Shown here in pieces: positions 1 through 12,309 of a DNA stretch of 64,000 nucleotides (positions are counted from its first letter, which is position 1; every line of letters begins with the position of its first letter). The notes beneath the pieces are model-generated. The model was not told the DNA's origin. It saw nothing but the letters and a program-made list of their open reading frames with translations, and did not search any database. Origin of the DNA: Isoetes taiwanensis (Eukaryota; Streptophyta; Lycopodiopsida; Isoetales; Isoetaceae); contig JAJEKV010000003.1 in assembly GCA_021234155.1 (NCBI GenBank), positions 20,196,386 through 20,260,385 of the forward strand, written 5' to 3'. A program made the translations under genes and the position numbers.

Positions 1-731
1 ATCTCCATCCCGCCCAACACCAAATTATGTCGGCTCCTTTTTACGGTAAAGCCATGGAAAGCATGTTCTTCCTTTCTAATTCTTTCCGATTTATACAGAG
101 TGCTTAAGCTATTGGATCTTTGCTTACAGAATCCAGGTTCTGGTGCTGCAGACTTAATGACAGATACGCTCCCTTGCCATAAATTTCCTTCTCGCATTGA
201 ACTCTTGCAGTTATACAGATCCCTAAAACATTCCCTTGCTCGAACCCCCCTTGCTTTATAGATATAACTCTGGAATCAGGGTTCGAGGTAGATCCGGAGC
301 TAAACCCTGTTGCTGATTATCTTCATTTTGCAAATCCGTCAGTGCATCTGGCTGGATTTTTGAGAGGAGGTCGTAACAATGGAGCATTGGAACCTTGGCT
401 ATTGTCTTAAGGTGGGGTATGGCAAGATTCGGTTTTCTCAACAGGTAAAATTATCTGTCTAGCACTATGTTGATGTTGAGGTTCTTGCTCTACAAGGTTC
501 TTGCTCTACAAGAAACCACTGGCTTTGAATCATTTCTTATTTTCTCGCTCTGCAATCGGAGCTTTACTCAAAACGTCAAACCATGTCTTTGTTGAAAAAA
601 AATACCAGAGCTAGATTTGAAAGAGGCATTTTTTTCTAAAGCCTGATGTGAAACTGCCAACAACGGCAAAAGTATGTGCTTTTAAATGCCCCTGGTTCAG
701 GATGGTCAAGTGACAACTTTTGTGCCTGCAG

Positions 732-1411
732 GTTTTGGGTGAAAATATCAAGAAGGAACTGGACAGGATTATGCTGGAGATGAGGTGGAGAAATCCTACT
801 CAGATGTTGATATTAAGATGTTGATATTAACGTATGCATCTTATATGAATTGTAACACAGTAGTTCGTAGTCTATGTCTAATCCTATTTTTCTCTGCAAA
901 AATGACCAGGTAGATGCAATGTCAACAAGATTTCTAGTAGACAAAGCAGAATTGATGCGCTTCTTTCCAAAGTAAGCATAGTTTTCTACTTCCTTTAAAA
1001 CAATGATACGAATGTTGGTATAGCATGGTCAGCAAATGTGTAAAATACGTGTAGAATTAGAAGTAGAAAGCAAGCAGAGATCTTCCATCTCATTTTCTAC
1101 TTCCTGATTCTTTTTATCCCTCAAGATCTTGAAGATGTGAAAGTGATATGTTCAACTTGTTGTCCTTAAGATGCCTTAGAAATTTAGAAAAAGTTAGGTG
1201 AAAATCGTGCATAAATAGGAAGTAAATTGGAAAATAGAATCATCTGCAATATATGAACATGTTGACAGGTTTACTTTGTACAGATTTTAGGAACATCTTT
1301 TGAAGCTGTGGATTTGTTTTCAACTCAAGCTGTGGATTTGTTTTCAACTCAGGCAATGGTGCGACAGATATGGGGACATTGTTCTAGATGTGGTGCACAA
1401 GGAATTTAAAG
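732..1411 (+). CDS. Possible exons of an unknown gene
   Basis: I do not recognise this gene. Two short open stretches on the plus strand are bounded by good splice signals: 910-971 (after CCAG, before GTAAGC) and 1353-1411 (after CTCAG, before GTCAGA). Their phases agree. Joined, they read about 40 residues containing FLVDKAELMRFF and CDRYGDIVLDVVHKEF. A third candidate begins at 732 after TGCAG and reads GENIKKELDRIMLEM, but I cannot fit its end in phase with the next piece. No start or stop exon is evident. It may be the 3' part of a gene that begins before the window, or a decayed copy. The matching phase is the only real support. Confidence 0.3.
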
Positions 1412-1996
1412 GTCAGATAAGCAAGCAACATGACTGTTATCTTTGCACTCCATGTTGCAAAAGTAATAGACCATAGAAGGCAAAGTATTTTTCATCTGTT
1501 GGATAAGTTTTATGGCAATGGCATTGTACTTTAGATGTATAAGTGGTATTGTCACTTCCTCCTACAAACTAATTAATTACATGTATTGGTCTGACATTTT
1601 CCTAATTGTCTCATCATTTAAACTAAGGAGACATTTACAACTGTCATCAAGTTCAATTACTTTTCATGTACCATCTTCCATGAATAGATAAATTTAAACA
1701 GCAAGTTCCCATGCTCCCTATTTTGGGAGAGGAAGTAGATGAAAAGGAAGCAGGGATGTTTAGTGTATACAAAAGGCTGGGAAAGAGAAACGTTCGCTGG
1801 TGGCCTTGGCTTCATATTTACATTTCAGAATAGGAAGCCTTCTCATTTCCAAGTGGCTCTTCTAGCAAATTGAGACTAAAAGCACAGGCTCCAAGTAATG
1901 GCAAATGTCGTTAGCCATTAGTTTTACTAAACTGTTGTTCATACGAGTAGGTTGTTTAACGATTTAGGCCCTTAAAGTTTATCTACGTTTGTTTTT

Positions 1997-2372
1997 GTTA
2001 GGGCCCGAAGGGCCCAAAATTTTTTTAATATAGCAATCAACACACAACTACCATTGACATTATCAACACAAATCATTGCAGTTAACATATTAAAATTAAA
2101 ATCCCCCTTAAACCCCCTTTGGTTTGGGTGCATATTCACACGGGGGTTACGTAGGGCAGCGAGAGCCCCAAAAATATATTTACAATACATGTACAAAATT
2201 AACACCATTAAGTACATTTTCTCAAACCTTATAGTATTTTGTAAACTTTAATATACAGTATACAAAAACTTGTACATGCATACCCCACAAACGAGGATTG
2301 CTATGTACGGTCCAGATCTTGGAATAAAAGGCAAATATGCCCATCCGACAGCTCTCGCCAATGGTAGTTGTG
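1997..2372 (-). repeat. Foldback (inverted-repeat) element, copy 1
   Basis: First of four copies of one family. It opens with GTTAGGGCCCGAAGGGCCC, followed by an outer arm (CAACACACAACTACCATT), an inner arm (CCCCTTTGGTTTGGGTGC ... GGCAGCGAGAGC) and a unique core ending in CAGCTCTCG near 2357. It then jumps straight into a scrap of the opposite outer arm (AATGGTAGTTGTG). The second inner arm is missing. The core lies in the same direction as in copy 2 and opposite to copies 3 and 4. No coding capacity was seen. It could be a non-autonomous DNA transposon of foldback type. Confidence 0.8.
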
Positions 2373-2524
2373 ACTCAGGCCAGTTGTTGTCATGGGAGGC
2401 ATTTCAGTTAAAGTTTTTGTTGGGTTGATGGGATAGAGCTCTTTGCCAAAAAGTTGTTCACTATCTACAACGTATTCTCCCACACCAAGAAAATATTTTG
2501 ATATGGGTTTGTCATGAGGAGGTT

Positions 2525-4085
2525 AAAGAATGAGAATGAGAATGATTTTTTATCATCCACTGAGGCCAATCGGCCTATGGGACCCATAAGGAGCGCAGTA
2601 AACTTATTACTGTCCGGGTTAAAAAACCCCCGCCCCGAAGGGTTTTCGAGGGAAAAACCGTGGCAGTAATAAGAATGATGTCAAACTGTACAAGTATACA
2701 TCAATGTATATATACATGTCAAGTGTGTGCCCGAGGACATAGCTGATCTCGCATGTCCATAACCTCCTGAAGGTATGATCCCAAAGACCATGACGGATCT
2801 TTGTGCTCAATGTCACATGTAACGATGGCGGGCGACCAACTCAAAGATAGCGGCGTCGAATTTGATCATGTGTTGGGCAACTTTGAAGGGTATGAGATTC
2901 ATCCTCAATGACTCCCATTTGGCGGCATTGGATTGTGAGTGCGAGTGGCTCACCAATCCATCCGCCCGCCTCAACTTCGAAGATGATGTGCCCCTGTGCG
3001 AATGGAGGCAATGAGTCTGTGCCTTTTCATGGGCAAGTGGGTATGCAGGTAGCATTGCGGGCCTCGTTCCAATGTGGGATTTATGTGGTATTTGGTAGTG
3101 TCTTTGTCTTGACATGTTCAAGGGCATTGGCATCCCAAAGCTTGCCGAGGAAGCACGCGCGTCAAGATATTGCCTCAAGCTATGGCGATCCGCCTCTGTT
3201 TGCACATGTATGCACGTTGCTCCGCACATTCCATCTAGCCAACCATTGAGCTCTCTTTTCTCTCCAAAGAAGCCTTGAGGCGCCACGCCCCATTGCCATG
3301 ATATAAGCTAGTTTAGGGAGACGAGCATCGTCCATATTGACCACCTTCCGAAAATAGACAATGTGGCGATCAAGGGGGCGCCCTCCGAAGAGGCAAGAAT
3401 CGTCTCTGCGTAGTAGAATTTGATATGGGATTTGTGGACTTCACCCCTAGTGCTTGTTCTAAGAAGGCTTTCTGGACCTGCTCCAAGTCATTCTAAGTAG
3501 CAAGTGATACTACTGGGCCCCATACTTCCACCCCGTATAAAAGGACAGGCTCCACTAAGACCTTGAACAGGTGTGACTGATGGGCCCAATCATACAACTC
3601 CACTCTATGACTATTGTTTTGCATTGCATATAGTGCCTTCCAGCTTAGTCACTTTCGTGGTCGTATAGATGTGTCCCAGTGCATAGTAGAAGGCAACTCC
3701 ACTCCCAAATATTTGTATGTGGATGCAACTTCCACATTATGGCCTCGGTAACTGAAGGAGGGGAGCCTCGGATGACGTGAAGTTGATATGAAAACCACCT
3801 TAGTCTTGGCCAGGTTGACGCGCATATCAGTCGCCTGGCAGAATGTGTCCAGGGCATCGAGATGTCTTTGCATGTCTGCGGATGTGTAAGCTAGGAGGTC
3901 CACATCATCTGCATATATTAGTTGTCTGATGATCTGATAGAGAAGGTGAGCTCCATCGCCCCCATTATCAGCAAGCCAGCTCTCCAATTGATCAATGTAA
4001 AGCCCAAACAATGTTGGGGAGAGAGGGCATCCCTGACGAACCCCGATACTACTATCAAATGGTTGGCTTATCTGCTGCAAACTTG
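2525..4085 (-). mobile_element. LINE family A, 5'-truncated copy with RT
   Basis: Non-LTR retrotransposon on the minus strand. At 3649-4080 the translation holds classic LINE reverse transcriptase motifs: GVRQGCPLSPTLFGLYIDQL, then YADDVDLLAY, then NLAKTKVVF and a YKYLG segment. The frame downstream carries VLLYGVEVWG and KAFL-type motifs (about 3290-3600). A final 157-residue open stretch ends at 2813. The 3' UTR contains a 71-bp palindromic hairpin (2603-2673) followed by a short GAGAAT-type repeat near 2525-2545, probably the tail. At the 5' side it is cut at about 4085, where it meets LINE B in the opposite direction. The body is frameshifted in the thumb region and is inactive. Confidence 0.85.
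2603..2673 (-). repeat. Conserved hairpin in LINE A 3' UTR
   Basis: A 71-bp imperfect palindrome begins CTTATTACTG and ends CAGTAATAAG, with an inner stem built from CCGGGTTAAAAAACC and GGTTTTCGAGGG-type blocks. Similar hairpins lie at 13296-13361, 48598-48662 and 53815-53885. Three of the four follow the C-terminal coding end of LINE A in the sense direction. Confidence 0.75.
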
Positions 4086-4094
4086 TAAACTCTA

Positions 4095-4765
4095 TTTATA
4101 AGTTATTGCTTGAGACTGATATTCTTCCTTCTTCTAATAATTGGCCCCTTCAACTCCTTCCTCTTCAATGGAAGCAGATGTGGTCTTGGGCATGGGATAA
4201 GCTACTTCGTCCTAAAGTGGCAGGTTTTTGGTGGCAGATTCTTCATAGATTTCTTCGGCTTAACGTCCTTGTCCACAAATTTAACCCTAGAATATTAGAT
4301 CCGTTTCCAGTATGGAAGCGTGAATCTGAGCCCATTGAGTTTTTTTTTTTTTTGTGTGACCACCTCAGACAGATATGGGATTGGTTGTTCTCTCTTTTTC
4401 AAGTTTCACTAACAAGTCAACAAGTGCTCTTGGCGATTTACCCAAGTACTTGGACAGAGTTACAAAGCCAGGCTTTTTATCTTGCAACAGGATGGTTGCT
4501 TTGGACTATCTGGAAAAGAAGAAGACTGGTAATCTTTAAGGGTTTGGATGTGGCAAATAACCGTGTTCTCTAAGAAGCTCAATGTCATATTGCTAAGTCG
4601 TACCATTGTTCTTCATTTGCCCCTCGTAAGGCGCGATTGATCTTTAAGGAGTATTTGGATATGCATGTTGCTTCACTCGGTGGATCTCTGCTTATCCGCT
4701 GAGATTTTATTCCTGTCCTTGCACTTATACTTGTATTTGACTCTTTGATTAAATAAAGTTTGACG
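4095..4765 (+). mobile_element. LINE family B, 3' fragment (zf-RVT domain)
   Basis: A 155-residue open stretch (4106-4573) matches the C-terminal zinc-binding region of plant LINE reverse transcriptases (zf-RVT). It has WSWAWDKLLRPKVAGFWWQ, then FFFLCDHLRQIWDWLF and TGWLLWTIWKRRR. The 3' UTR ends near an AATAAAG at about 4755. A related copy lies at 32640-34275. Only the last part of ORF2 remains. The fragment begins where LINE A ends, so the two truncated 5' ends abut in opposite directions. Confidence 0.75.
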
Positions 4766-4769
4766 TCCT

Positions 4770-6030
4770 TCTATCTATGGCAGCGAGTTTGTTCATATTT
4801 ATCCAAGACTAATATTTAACTGATACTGCCAATGAAAAGCTTCAACGAAATTTGAACTATTTGCAAGACATGAGAGAGCAAGGTGAGAAAGGTTACCAGA
4901 ATATGGCGGAATAGGTTTCCCAAAAAGACTTACGCAATTTAGGAGCGGCTGCAGGAGCTCTCCGGCTCTTATATATACCTCAATCCAAGTTTTCGTGGTC
5001 TAGCTGCTGCCAGACAAATTCCAGATGTCTAGATTTCATGATTTAGTTGCTGCCACACAAATCCTGGAAGTCGAGACAGCTAAAAACAGAGACAGGTAGA
5101 GCTCGAAGGGAAAAAAGGATGCCTTAACCAACAAGAAACCTCCATCCTCTGTTAGATGCGTATGGCTGCAAGTAAATCTACACGCAGCCATCGATCATAC
5201 ATGATTTTCTTCCACAATCCGGCATGTGTCCTCCGGCGCAACAGGCTGCAAGAATAGCGTGTCGTCAAATGGTTCTCCCCAAAATACGTGTCGCTTAAAT
5301 GCAAGTTTAGATGACGGCGCAGAACAAAAAGAAAAGAGAAAGAAAAATTACAATATGATTTATATATGTTTTGAAAAAGGTCCAATAAGAACTGCATTGT
5401 CAAAACACCATTCGTTTGTCCTAAATATTAAAAAGATCAAAGATGCAAGCCTTTATTAGCATGATGTAAAAACCATTAGATGTTAGCCTATATTTTTTAA
5501 TCGAAAGTAAAGGCATTTTATTGCATAGAAAGAATAAAAATATGTAGAGAAGATTATTAGATAACCAACTTAAGCAATTAAAAGAAAGCATTGCTAGTTT
5601 ATGGTCCACATTATTTGTTGGGCCACATACTTAAAACATAGCAATAAAACACTATCAAAACCAATCAAGCTAATTATTATAGAGGACCATAATGAACCAT
5701 GGTAACAAACTAGAAGAATAAATCACAAAACATTAACTACACTATGTAACTATTCAACAATTTAACCCACAAATCAACATTGCTTTATTATAGTGGTTTC
5801 ATTCAAAAAATGTTGTAAAAACTAGTAACTATTATTTTTTAGGCTTTTTGTGACATGTGCAGCCCTCTAGCTGCAACGGTTTTGCTCATCAGTGTACACA
5901 GGGCGACTTGCAAATATGCAGTGCTGCTTGAAATTTTGCAGTGCTACAGTAGATGTCATGCCCACTTGCAGCCGGCGTTTTTTCATTTGTGTGCATGTGA
6001 ATGGGCCAACAAGGAAGGAAGATGGCATGT
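4770..6030. other. No recognisable gene
   Basis: AT-rich DNA without convincing coding sequence on either strand. The open frames here are short and have no familiar motif. Confidence 0.5.
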
Positions 6031-6224
6031 GAAGTACTTCATTAATAATACTTGTCATACATCCATGTGGGTTGTCATCATCCAGTCATGACATAACAAA
6101 AGTCTATTCAACTTGTCAATCATCTTGTTTCACCTTGTTACTTTAATAAATGTACCATATTTACGATTGAAGTTGTTTAGTCAAATAGGACATTCAACTT
6201 CCATGCACCTATGTGCTTCTATAT

Positions 6225-6312
6225 ATTACATCATCCTAGATGTTCACGTGCTAATGTCCTTATATTTGCAGGATAATATATATTTCTTTGAACCCTTCCA
6301 GAAATGCAATGT
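6225..6312 (-). pseudogene. Inverted scrap of GDSL lipase 3' end
   Basis: The minus strand reads HFWKGSKKYI followed by a short tail. This is nearly the same as the C-terminus of the GDSL gene at 7013-8398 (HFWRGSKKYV). DNA similarity runs past the stop codon into TCTAGGATGAT. The adjacent sequences 6040-6094 and 6186-6229 match the region downstream of the intact gene (8556-8658), but in direct rather than inverted orientation. It is the remnant of a second GDSL copy left by an inversion or a template-switch event. No other GDSL exon is seen nearby. Confidence 0.7.
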
Positions 6313-7012
6313 AAGAATTTTATATGTACAAGAAATTTGTCGCGGTGGTTGGCCGCTGCGAACATTTCTCTCTTCCAAAACGAGTATTGGATTGGAGGAC
6401 GAGCAAATGCTCGTGCCTAAGAGCGGAAGGAGCATGTTCATGGGTATTCAATCATAAGTTTATATGCAGCATAGTGCAGTAGGGCGCACACAAATTTTAT
6501 ATAGATCGAAAATCTACCATTTAAATTGTCTGGCACTTTTTCTAGTGGTTGGCCATTAATTATAAAAATTTTGTCGAGACTATAGATTCATAATATGCAA
6601 ATATAACAAGATGGACCAAAAGACAATACTATAGGAGAAAGGAACTTAGCTCATATACTTTTCTACTAGTCTATTGCCATGGGACCTTTGGCTTTAAAAA
6701 AAAAAAAAAAGAAGAAACTATTGCTTGCTTGCTTGATTAAAAGAATAATTGTGCGTCAAATAGATCTTGTGCGTAGAATCAGCATACTAAAATGTCATAA
6801 CTTATGACCGAGAGATATTCTAGAATGGACTTTTCATCTTCATAATAATGTAGCTCGTGGATTAAAGCATGTAGTACCATAAATGCAAACAGAGTCCAAA
6901 TTGGCCACATGATCCATAAATAATTGTATGTCAGGTAGGTCCATTGAAAATTATTAAATTCATATTTACATTGGCCGTATGAATATGAAGATCCCGAGAT
7001 AATAGCTCTTCC

Positions 7013-8398
7013 ATGGCTTCCAAGACTAGTATCATAATCTTGGTTCTGCATTGCCTCTCCATTTTGCATGTAAAAGCTTGGAGCAGGGTGCCTGCTCTTT
7101 TTATTTTTGGAGCTTCTTTTCTAGATCCAGGAAATGACAACGATCTTAACTCAACCATTTCAAAAGCGAATTACCCACCTTATGGTTCAACATTTCCAGG
7201 CAGAGTGGCTACTGGCCGATTTACAGACGGATTCCTGGTAGCTGATTATCTCTGTAAGTCATATTTTTCTTTTACCAAGGCATATAATCATCCAGATCTG
7301 ACCTTTAAGTACATTTCAGCTTCATATCTAAAGCTTCCTCTCATTCCACCATTTCGGTCCTCCAATCCTAGTTTTATGCACGGAGCTAGTTTTGCACAGG
7401 CTGGTTGTGGAATATACAACACCACTGGTGCCATTTATGTAAGAAATAAATCTAGTCTATTTCATATTCTAGTTCATTCCATTCTGACAACCAACTGTAT
7501 TGAAATGTAAAAGGCGTTATATCCGAATCCAGATTACCCTGCACCCTTGAGTGCGCAGGTTGATAACTTTGTAAAAGTGAAGCAAATTTTGACAGCCCAA
7601 AATGGCTCTAAATCAACTTCTAAACTTATATCGAATGCTATATTTTTGATGGGGATTGGAGATAATGATATAATCAGCAATTATTTTGGAACGACAAACG
7701 AGAAGATTTATACAATTTCTGAGTATATAGACTTACTGGTCTCAATATATGCGTCTCAAATTCAAGTAAGACATTGTATGAGAAGTATATTAGATTTGTT
7801 ATAAAGTTTTATATGGTTGAGTGCTGGTGACAGATATTATACAAGGAGGGTGCCCGCAAGTATGTTATCATTTCACTACGTCCTCTTGGATGCGCTCCTA
7901 GATTTTTAGTTTCGAGGAATATAAGCAAACCTGGGCAATGTGTCGATAGCATAAATGAAGCAATGCAGCTATTCAACACAAAGCTTCAAACTGTTCTTCA
8001 CACCCTCAGGCTAACATTGCAAGGCTCTAACATTCTCTATGCAGATGCTTACAACCTTATGTATGACATCATTCAAAGACCACATGCATATGGTACGATC
8101 CATCTCCCTCATTGTGAAACAACCAAAAACTTTCTTTCTTTAACCCTTGCCTCTTTTTGCTTTAGGATTTGAAGTTGCAAACGTAAGTTGCTGCAATTTC
8201 ATTGGTGCAAATACAAACAGTAAGAACTTGTCTTGCCCTCGTAATGCCAACATTTGCCCTACCCCAATGTCCTATGTCTTCTGGGATGCTCTCCATACTA
8301 CAAGTCATGTGTATAAAATTCTTGCATCACATTTCTGGAGGGGTTCAAAGAAATATGTTTATCCTACAAGCATAAGGACATTAGCACGGAACGTCTAG
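7013..8398 (+). CDS. GDSL esterase/lipase, four exons
   Basis: Predicted secreted GDSL (SGNH) hydrolase that cleaves ester bonds in lipids or cell-wall polymers. Exons 7013-7438, 7514-7765, 7834-8092 and 8166-8398 join in phase with GT-AG introns of 68-75 bp and give 389 residues, the usual family length. The start has a hydrophobic leader (IIILVLHCLSILHVKAW) typical of a signal peptide. Block I reads FIFGASFLDPGN where the family has GDS, so the catalytic Ser is kept but Asp is Ala. Other family motifs follow: NYPPYGSTFPGRVATGRF, GASFAQAGCG, block III IGDND, RPLGCAP, and block V WDALH with the catalytic Asp and His. Family and structure are clear. Catalytic competence is uncertain because of the block I change. 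Confidence 0.93.
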
Positions 8399-8470
8399 GA
8401 TGATACAAGGAAGGGAAGCAGACATGAGTAAAACGAATTTGTTTTTCATTCATTGATAATCTGATCTGAG

Positions 8471-8556
8471 CTATTCTATTCTATTCTATTCTATTCTATT
8501 CTATTCTATTCTATTCTATTCTATTCTATTCTATTCTATTCTATTCTATTCTATTC
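8471..8556. repeat. (CTATT)n microsatellite
   Basis: About 17 uninterrupted copies of the pentamer CTATT, 70 bp after the GDSL stop codon. Short runs of the same motif or its complement (AATAG) occur near 8835, 39090, 44150 and 50470. Confidence 0.97.
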
Positions 8557-9924
8557 CTTCATTAATTATACTTGTCATACATGCATGTGGGTTGTCGTCA
8601 TCTGGCCACGACATAGGACATTCAACTTCAATGCACCTATGTGCCACCATATATTATATATGTCTTCAAACACCAACTTCTACTATCTCCATTACACCAT
8701 GTCTAGGATGAAAGTAAATTAATTGATTCCAAAGTAATAGAAAGTACTATAGCCCATTTTTTCTAGGATGCGTTTGGGGAGGGGAAAGGGGGATTAATGG
8801 CACAGGCAACACACCAATTTGTTTATTACAATACACTAGAATAGAATAGGGTTTTTTTTGTAGGGATAGCATAATGGAAGGGTTGTTAGAAACAATGGAG
8901 ATAAGGTTACACCCCAATAAAGAGTCCAAGGAAAAATGAGATGGCAGAAACGTGTTTAGTATAAATAAAAAGCAATGAAATACTTTCAAAGTGGCATATG
9001 GAGCGTAGAACATCTGCTCCCCGACTTCTGCAGATTAGAAATAACATTAGACTTGTATACAATAATAGATCTAGTACGTGCAACCCAGTCAGATTGTTGA
9101 TGAAAGTTAGTGATGACATGGATAAACATCCTCATAGCTGAGCCTCCCCTGTAGGCAGGGTTGCAATAGGGCTACTGCATTTGCAGCAAATCCTTCGACA
9201 ATAAAAAAAGGCAGAACCGGCAGCAAGGTGCGGTGTAGCAGCTTGGTGTGATTTAGCAGCTTGGCACAGAGCTTTTAACGCCTTTGATGCTTTTTCTCTT
9301 GCTGCCCTTAACTTGAACAAATAGAGCTTGTTCGAGGATGAGATACATACTACTGGGAGCTGCTAAGGCTGTCAGGAGACCATTTATAGGCTTCTCAAGT
9401 GTAATGCTGTCAGAGGCAATCCACAGTGCATATTCCTTTATGGCCATGGAAGATGTTCTCAAGATCCTCCCATGCAACCATGGTGCTCACCGCAGAAATA
9501 AATTTGAACAGTTGCAAAAATGTTGGAAGTGCAAAAACTTATACTTGAGAATGGTTCTGTCATAATACAGTCTAAGCAGGAGAAAAGGAAAAACAACCGT
9601 TTAAAAGTGTCAGCTAGTGGCTAGTCCGTTCGTAAATCTAGTGTGCAAACAAAGCTTCAGTGAGTACAATTTGCAGCCAGGTTACTCCTTTTGAGAAATG
9701 CCCAAAAACTTCATGTCAATAACTTTTACTTGCAAAACTGGCTGAAACTGAGAAATATTCTTAAGTCATACCTCCATCAGTCAAGGAGGGTTCTCCTACA
9801 GCACCTTTGAAAAGGGATTTCAAAAATAATGTAAAGATAAACCTCAGCATTTTGTCACATGACTGCCAGCTATAGATTCTCCAAGATAATACAAAAAAGA
9901 CAGGTCCCTTAGCTTCTTAAAGCA

Positions 9925-10530
9925 AACGGCTAGTGCATCCTTTGCAGAACTTTAGGGATACTTCCCAACAGGTGATTGATTAAAATAAGCATTCAAAGCT
10001 CATAAACTTGGACACCTTCGTTTTAAAGCAGAGAATTAGGAAAGGTGTCCAAGCAGGATATGTCCAGCGTTTACAAACTAGAACGGCTGCCCAGACTTGG
10101 AGGAAATTCACCCACAAAGATGTTTGTTGTAACAATTAATTGCTCAACATTTGGAATACTGATCTTTATATAAAAAGCTACTAGTTGTTTACAAATGAAC
10201 AGACACTACAAACTTCTATTCAATATTTATTTCACAATTTGAGTCACACGAAGATGAGATGTACATAAGTAACAGACTTAAAAATGTCACCTGAGAAACT
10301 AGGTTCTGCTTGGGTAGGCTACAGCTCGTATCCATTGGCCTCTTTCGTATAGAAGGCTTTAACGTCACAACTCCAAAGGTATAAGCATCGCCTTTCACGT
10401 AAGCTTCAACTTGCAGTGCATAAAAACTCATTATTAAAAATAATATACCTACAAATGTTATAATCTTTGCTTCACTTCAGAATATTGTTGATCAAAGTAT
10501 CCAAATATTCCAGGAAGCCTTGTTCTCAAA
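9925..10530 (-). pseudogene. LRR receptor-like kinase remnants
   Basis: The minus strand has degraded kinase pieces at about 10310-10530: GIFGYFDQQYS, resembling the activation-loop GTxGYxxPEY, and KGDAYTFGVVTL with KRPMDTS, resembling subdomain IX. At about 9925-10150 are LRR-like pieces: FVGEFPPSLGS, TLDIS and NHLLGSIPKVL. In an intact receptor kinase the LRRs precede the kinase. Here the kinase comes first on the minus strand, so the remnant is rearranged as well as broken by stops. What is known of the family: plasma-membrane receptors. This copy cannot encode one. Confidence 0.45.
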
Positions 10531-10699
10531 TGCATCTGGTTCTCGAACGGTAACCTGGAATCGTGAAGACCATAATCATAGTACCTTGGTTTTCCATGGC
10601 AATAGTTCTAACCTGTTAATCTATATGTCCACCCTGAATCTTTAACCTTTTTATGAGTAGAACAGATTCATCAAAATCGCACTGTAACCCTGCATAAGT

Positions 10700-12300
10700 C
10701 CAAAAACTTGCTTTAATTCAAAGAGAACAAAGATTGGGACTTTCAATACATGCAAAAAATTGACGCATTCACCATCTCCGCTACCGCCAGATCTTAAATG
10801 TTGCCGCCCAACAGCCTCTCTCAACAGGTACCGACCATTTTTTAGCGTAATGGGAATGCACCCTCATACCATTTCTACCATCGCACAACCAGGATTCGTC
10901 TGCTCCAAAAAAACCCTGTTCCCGCGCAGGCATTTGTTTTTCAAATGTATTTCTTTATCAAGTATGGGTTTAATTCGTGAGATTGAATCCTAACCGTGGA
11001 TGTCCAGCATATGCTGGGTATCATACCAGATTGGCGGCCAGCATCTTTTTGAAAAAAAATGACAAGACACTTCCTAAGGTCTCGATTGATTGAACTCATG
11101 GTTGGCAAAAAAAAAAAGTCAAAAGCACGTTTGATTACTTTTTACAGAAATTACATGTTTTGATAATGTTCTTTTGTCTCTGTAGTTTGTAATATGAAGT
11201 TCCCTATATCAATGTCATCAAAAGCATCAAAGCCCGAGATTTGCAAATCATTTAGCTATTTGCCACTAAATTTTTTATCTTATAGCTTTCCCTTTCTACA
11301 GGATCATGCGACAAAAGAATCCAAATGTCATTTGGCGCAATTTCTTTTCCTGAATTCCTACCAGAGTTCAACAGTTACGGATTTACCTCTCATTCCAACG
11401 GATTTATCTCGCATTTTCGACGAATTTTTTTCCCTCTAATTCTTCGATATACTTTGCATTCTGACTCATCTACCTCTCATTCCAAAGTTTTTGCATCTGA
11501 TTTTGAAGCTTTTACCTCTAATTCTATAGCTCCAAGTATTTTAACCTTTGATGATGCAACATTTCTGGCATGGAAACATGCCATGTTGAAAAAAAAAATG
11601 AATTCTAGTTGTTTGACAATATCTAGGACACATAAACTTAGCTCGACGTGGCTAGCTGGTGTATTCTTTGAGAATTATTCCGAGTAATGGTTGGTGTTGT
11701 ACCCAAGGTCGGCAACTACAGCGCTGTGAGTGCAACACATGTATATACGAAGTTAAGATAGACCACAATTTTTTTTGCGTATACCATAATAAGCAAAACT
11801 AACCCTTTTTTTCCTTATATTGTCAACGTCATATTCCATTTATCTTTTGCAAAATACAATTAAAAGAGCACAACACAGCGGCGACAAAGGCCTCGACGAC
11901 AAATTCTTGTATAATAATAATAGTGACACAGTTTGTAGGCTATTTTCCAAGTGTGGTGGAACTCACTATAACATATAACAAGAAGCACCCTATCCATGAC
12001 TACTTATTTTGGAAAGCGATATAAGTAAACTCTTCAACTCCAAACCATGACTGCTTCTACCATCTGGTTGCTTAATTCATATTTATTATATTCTCCATCT
12101 TCCCTCTTCTTATTATAGTCTGAGCATGTTGCATGCAGACACTACTGTAGATCAGGGGGCGGCTTAATTGAAGGATAATAGACTGTGTTGCCTAAGGTCT
12201 TCTATGTTTGCAGCATCCTTCGACATGCCGGCATCAGAATATATGCCTGCCATAAGAACATGTCCGCCCCCACACTGGGGATCTAACTGGGTAACCTGAT
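10700..12300. other. No recognisable gene
   Basis: Low-complexity AT-rich DNA. Open frames at 10760-10993 and 11194-11687 are rich in Ser and Phe, have no family motif, and look like chance frames. Confidence 0.45.
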
Positions 12301-12309
12301 CAAAGCATT

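Noticed and set aside
2813-3286. A 157-residue minus-strand frame as a separate host gene
   Set aside because: Its C-terminus parallels LINE A fragments at 13 kb, and it is directly downstream of the LINE RT, so it is the LINE C-terminus.
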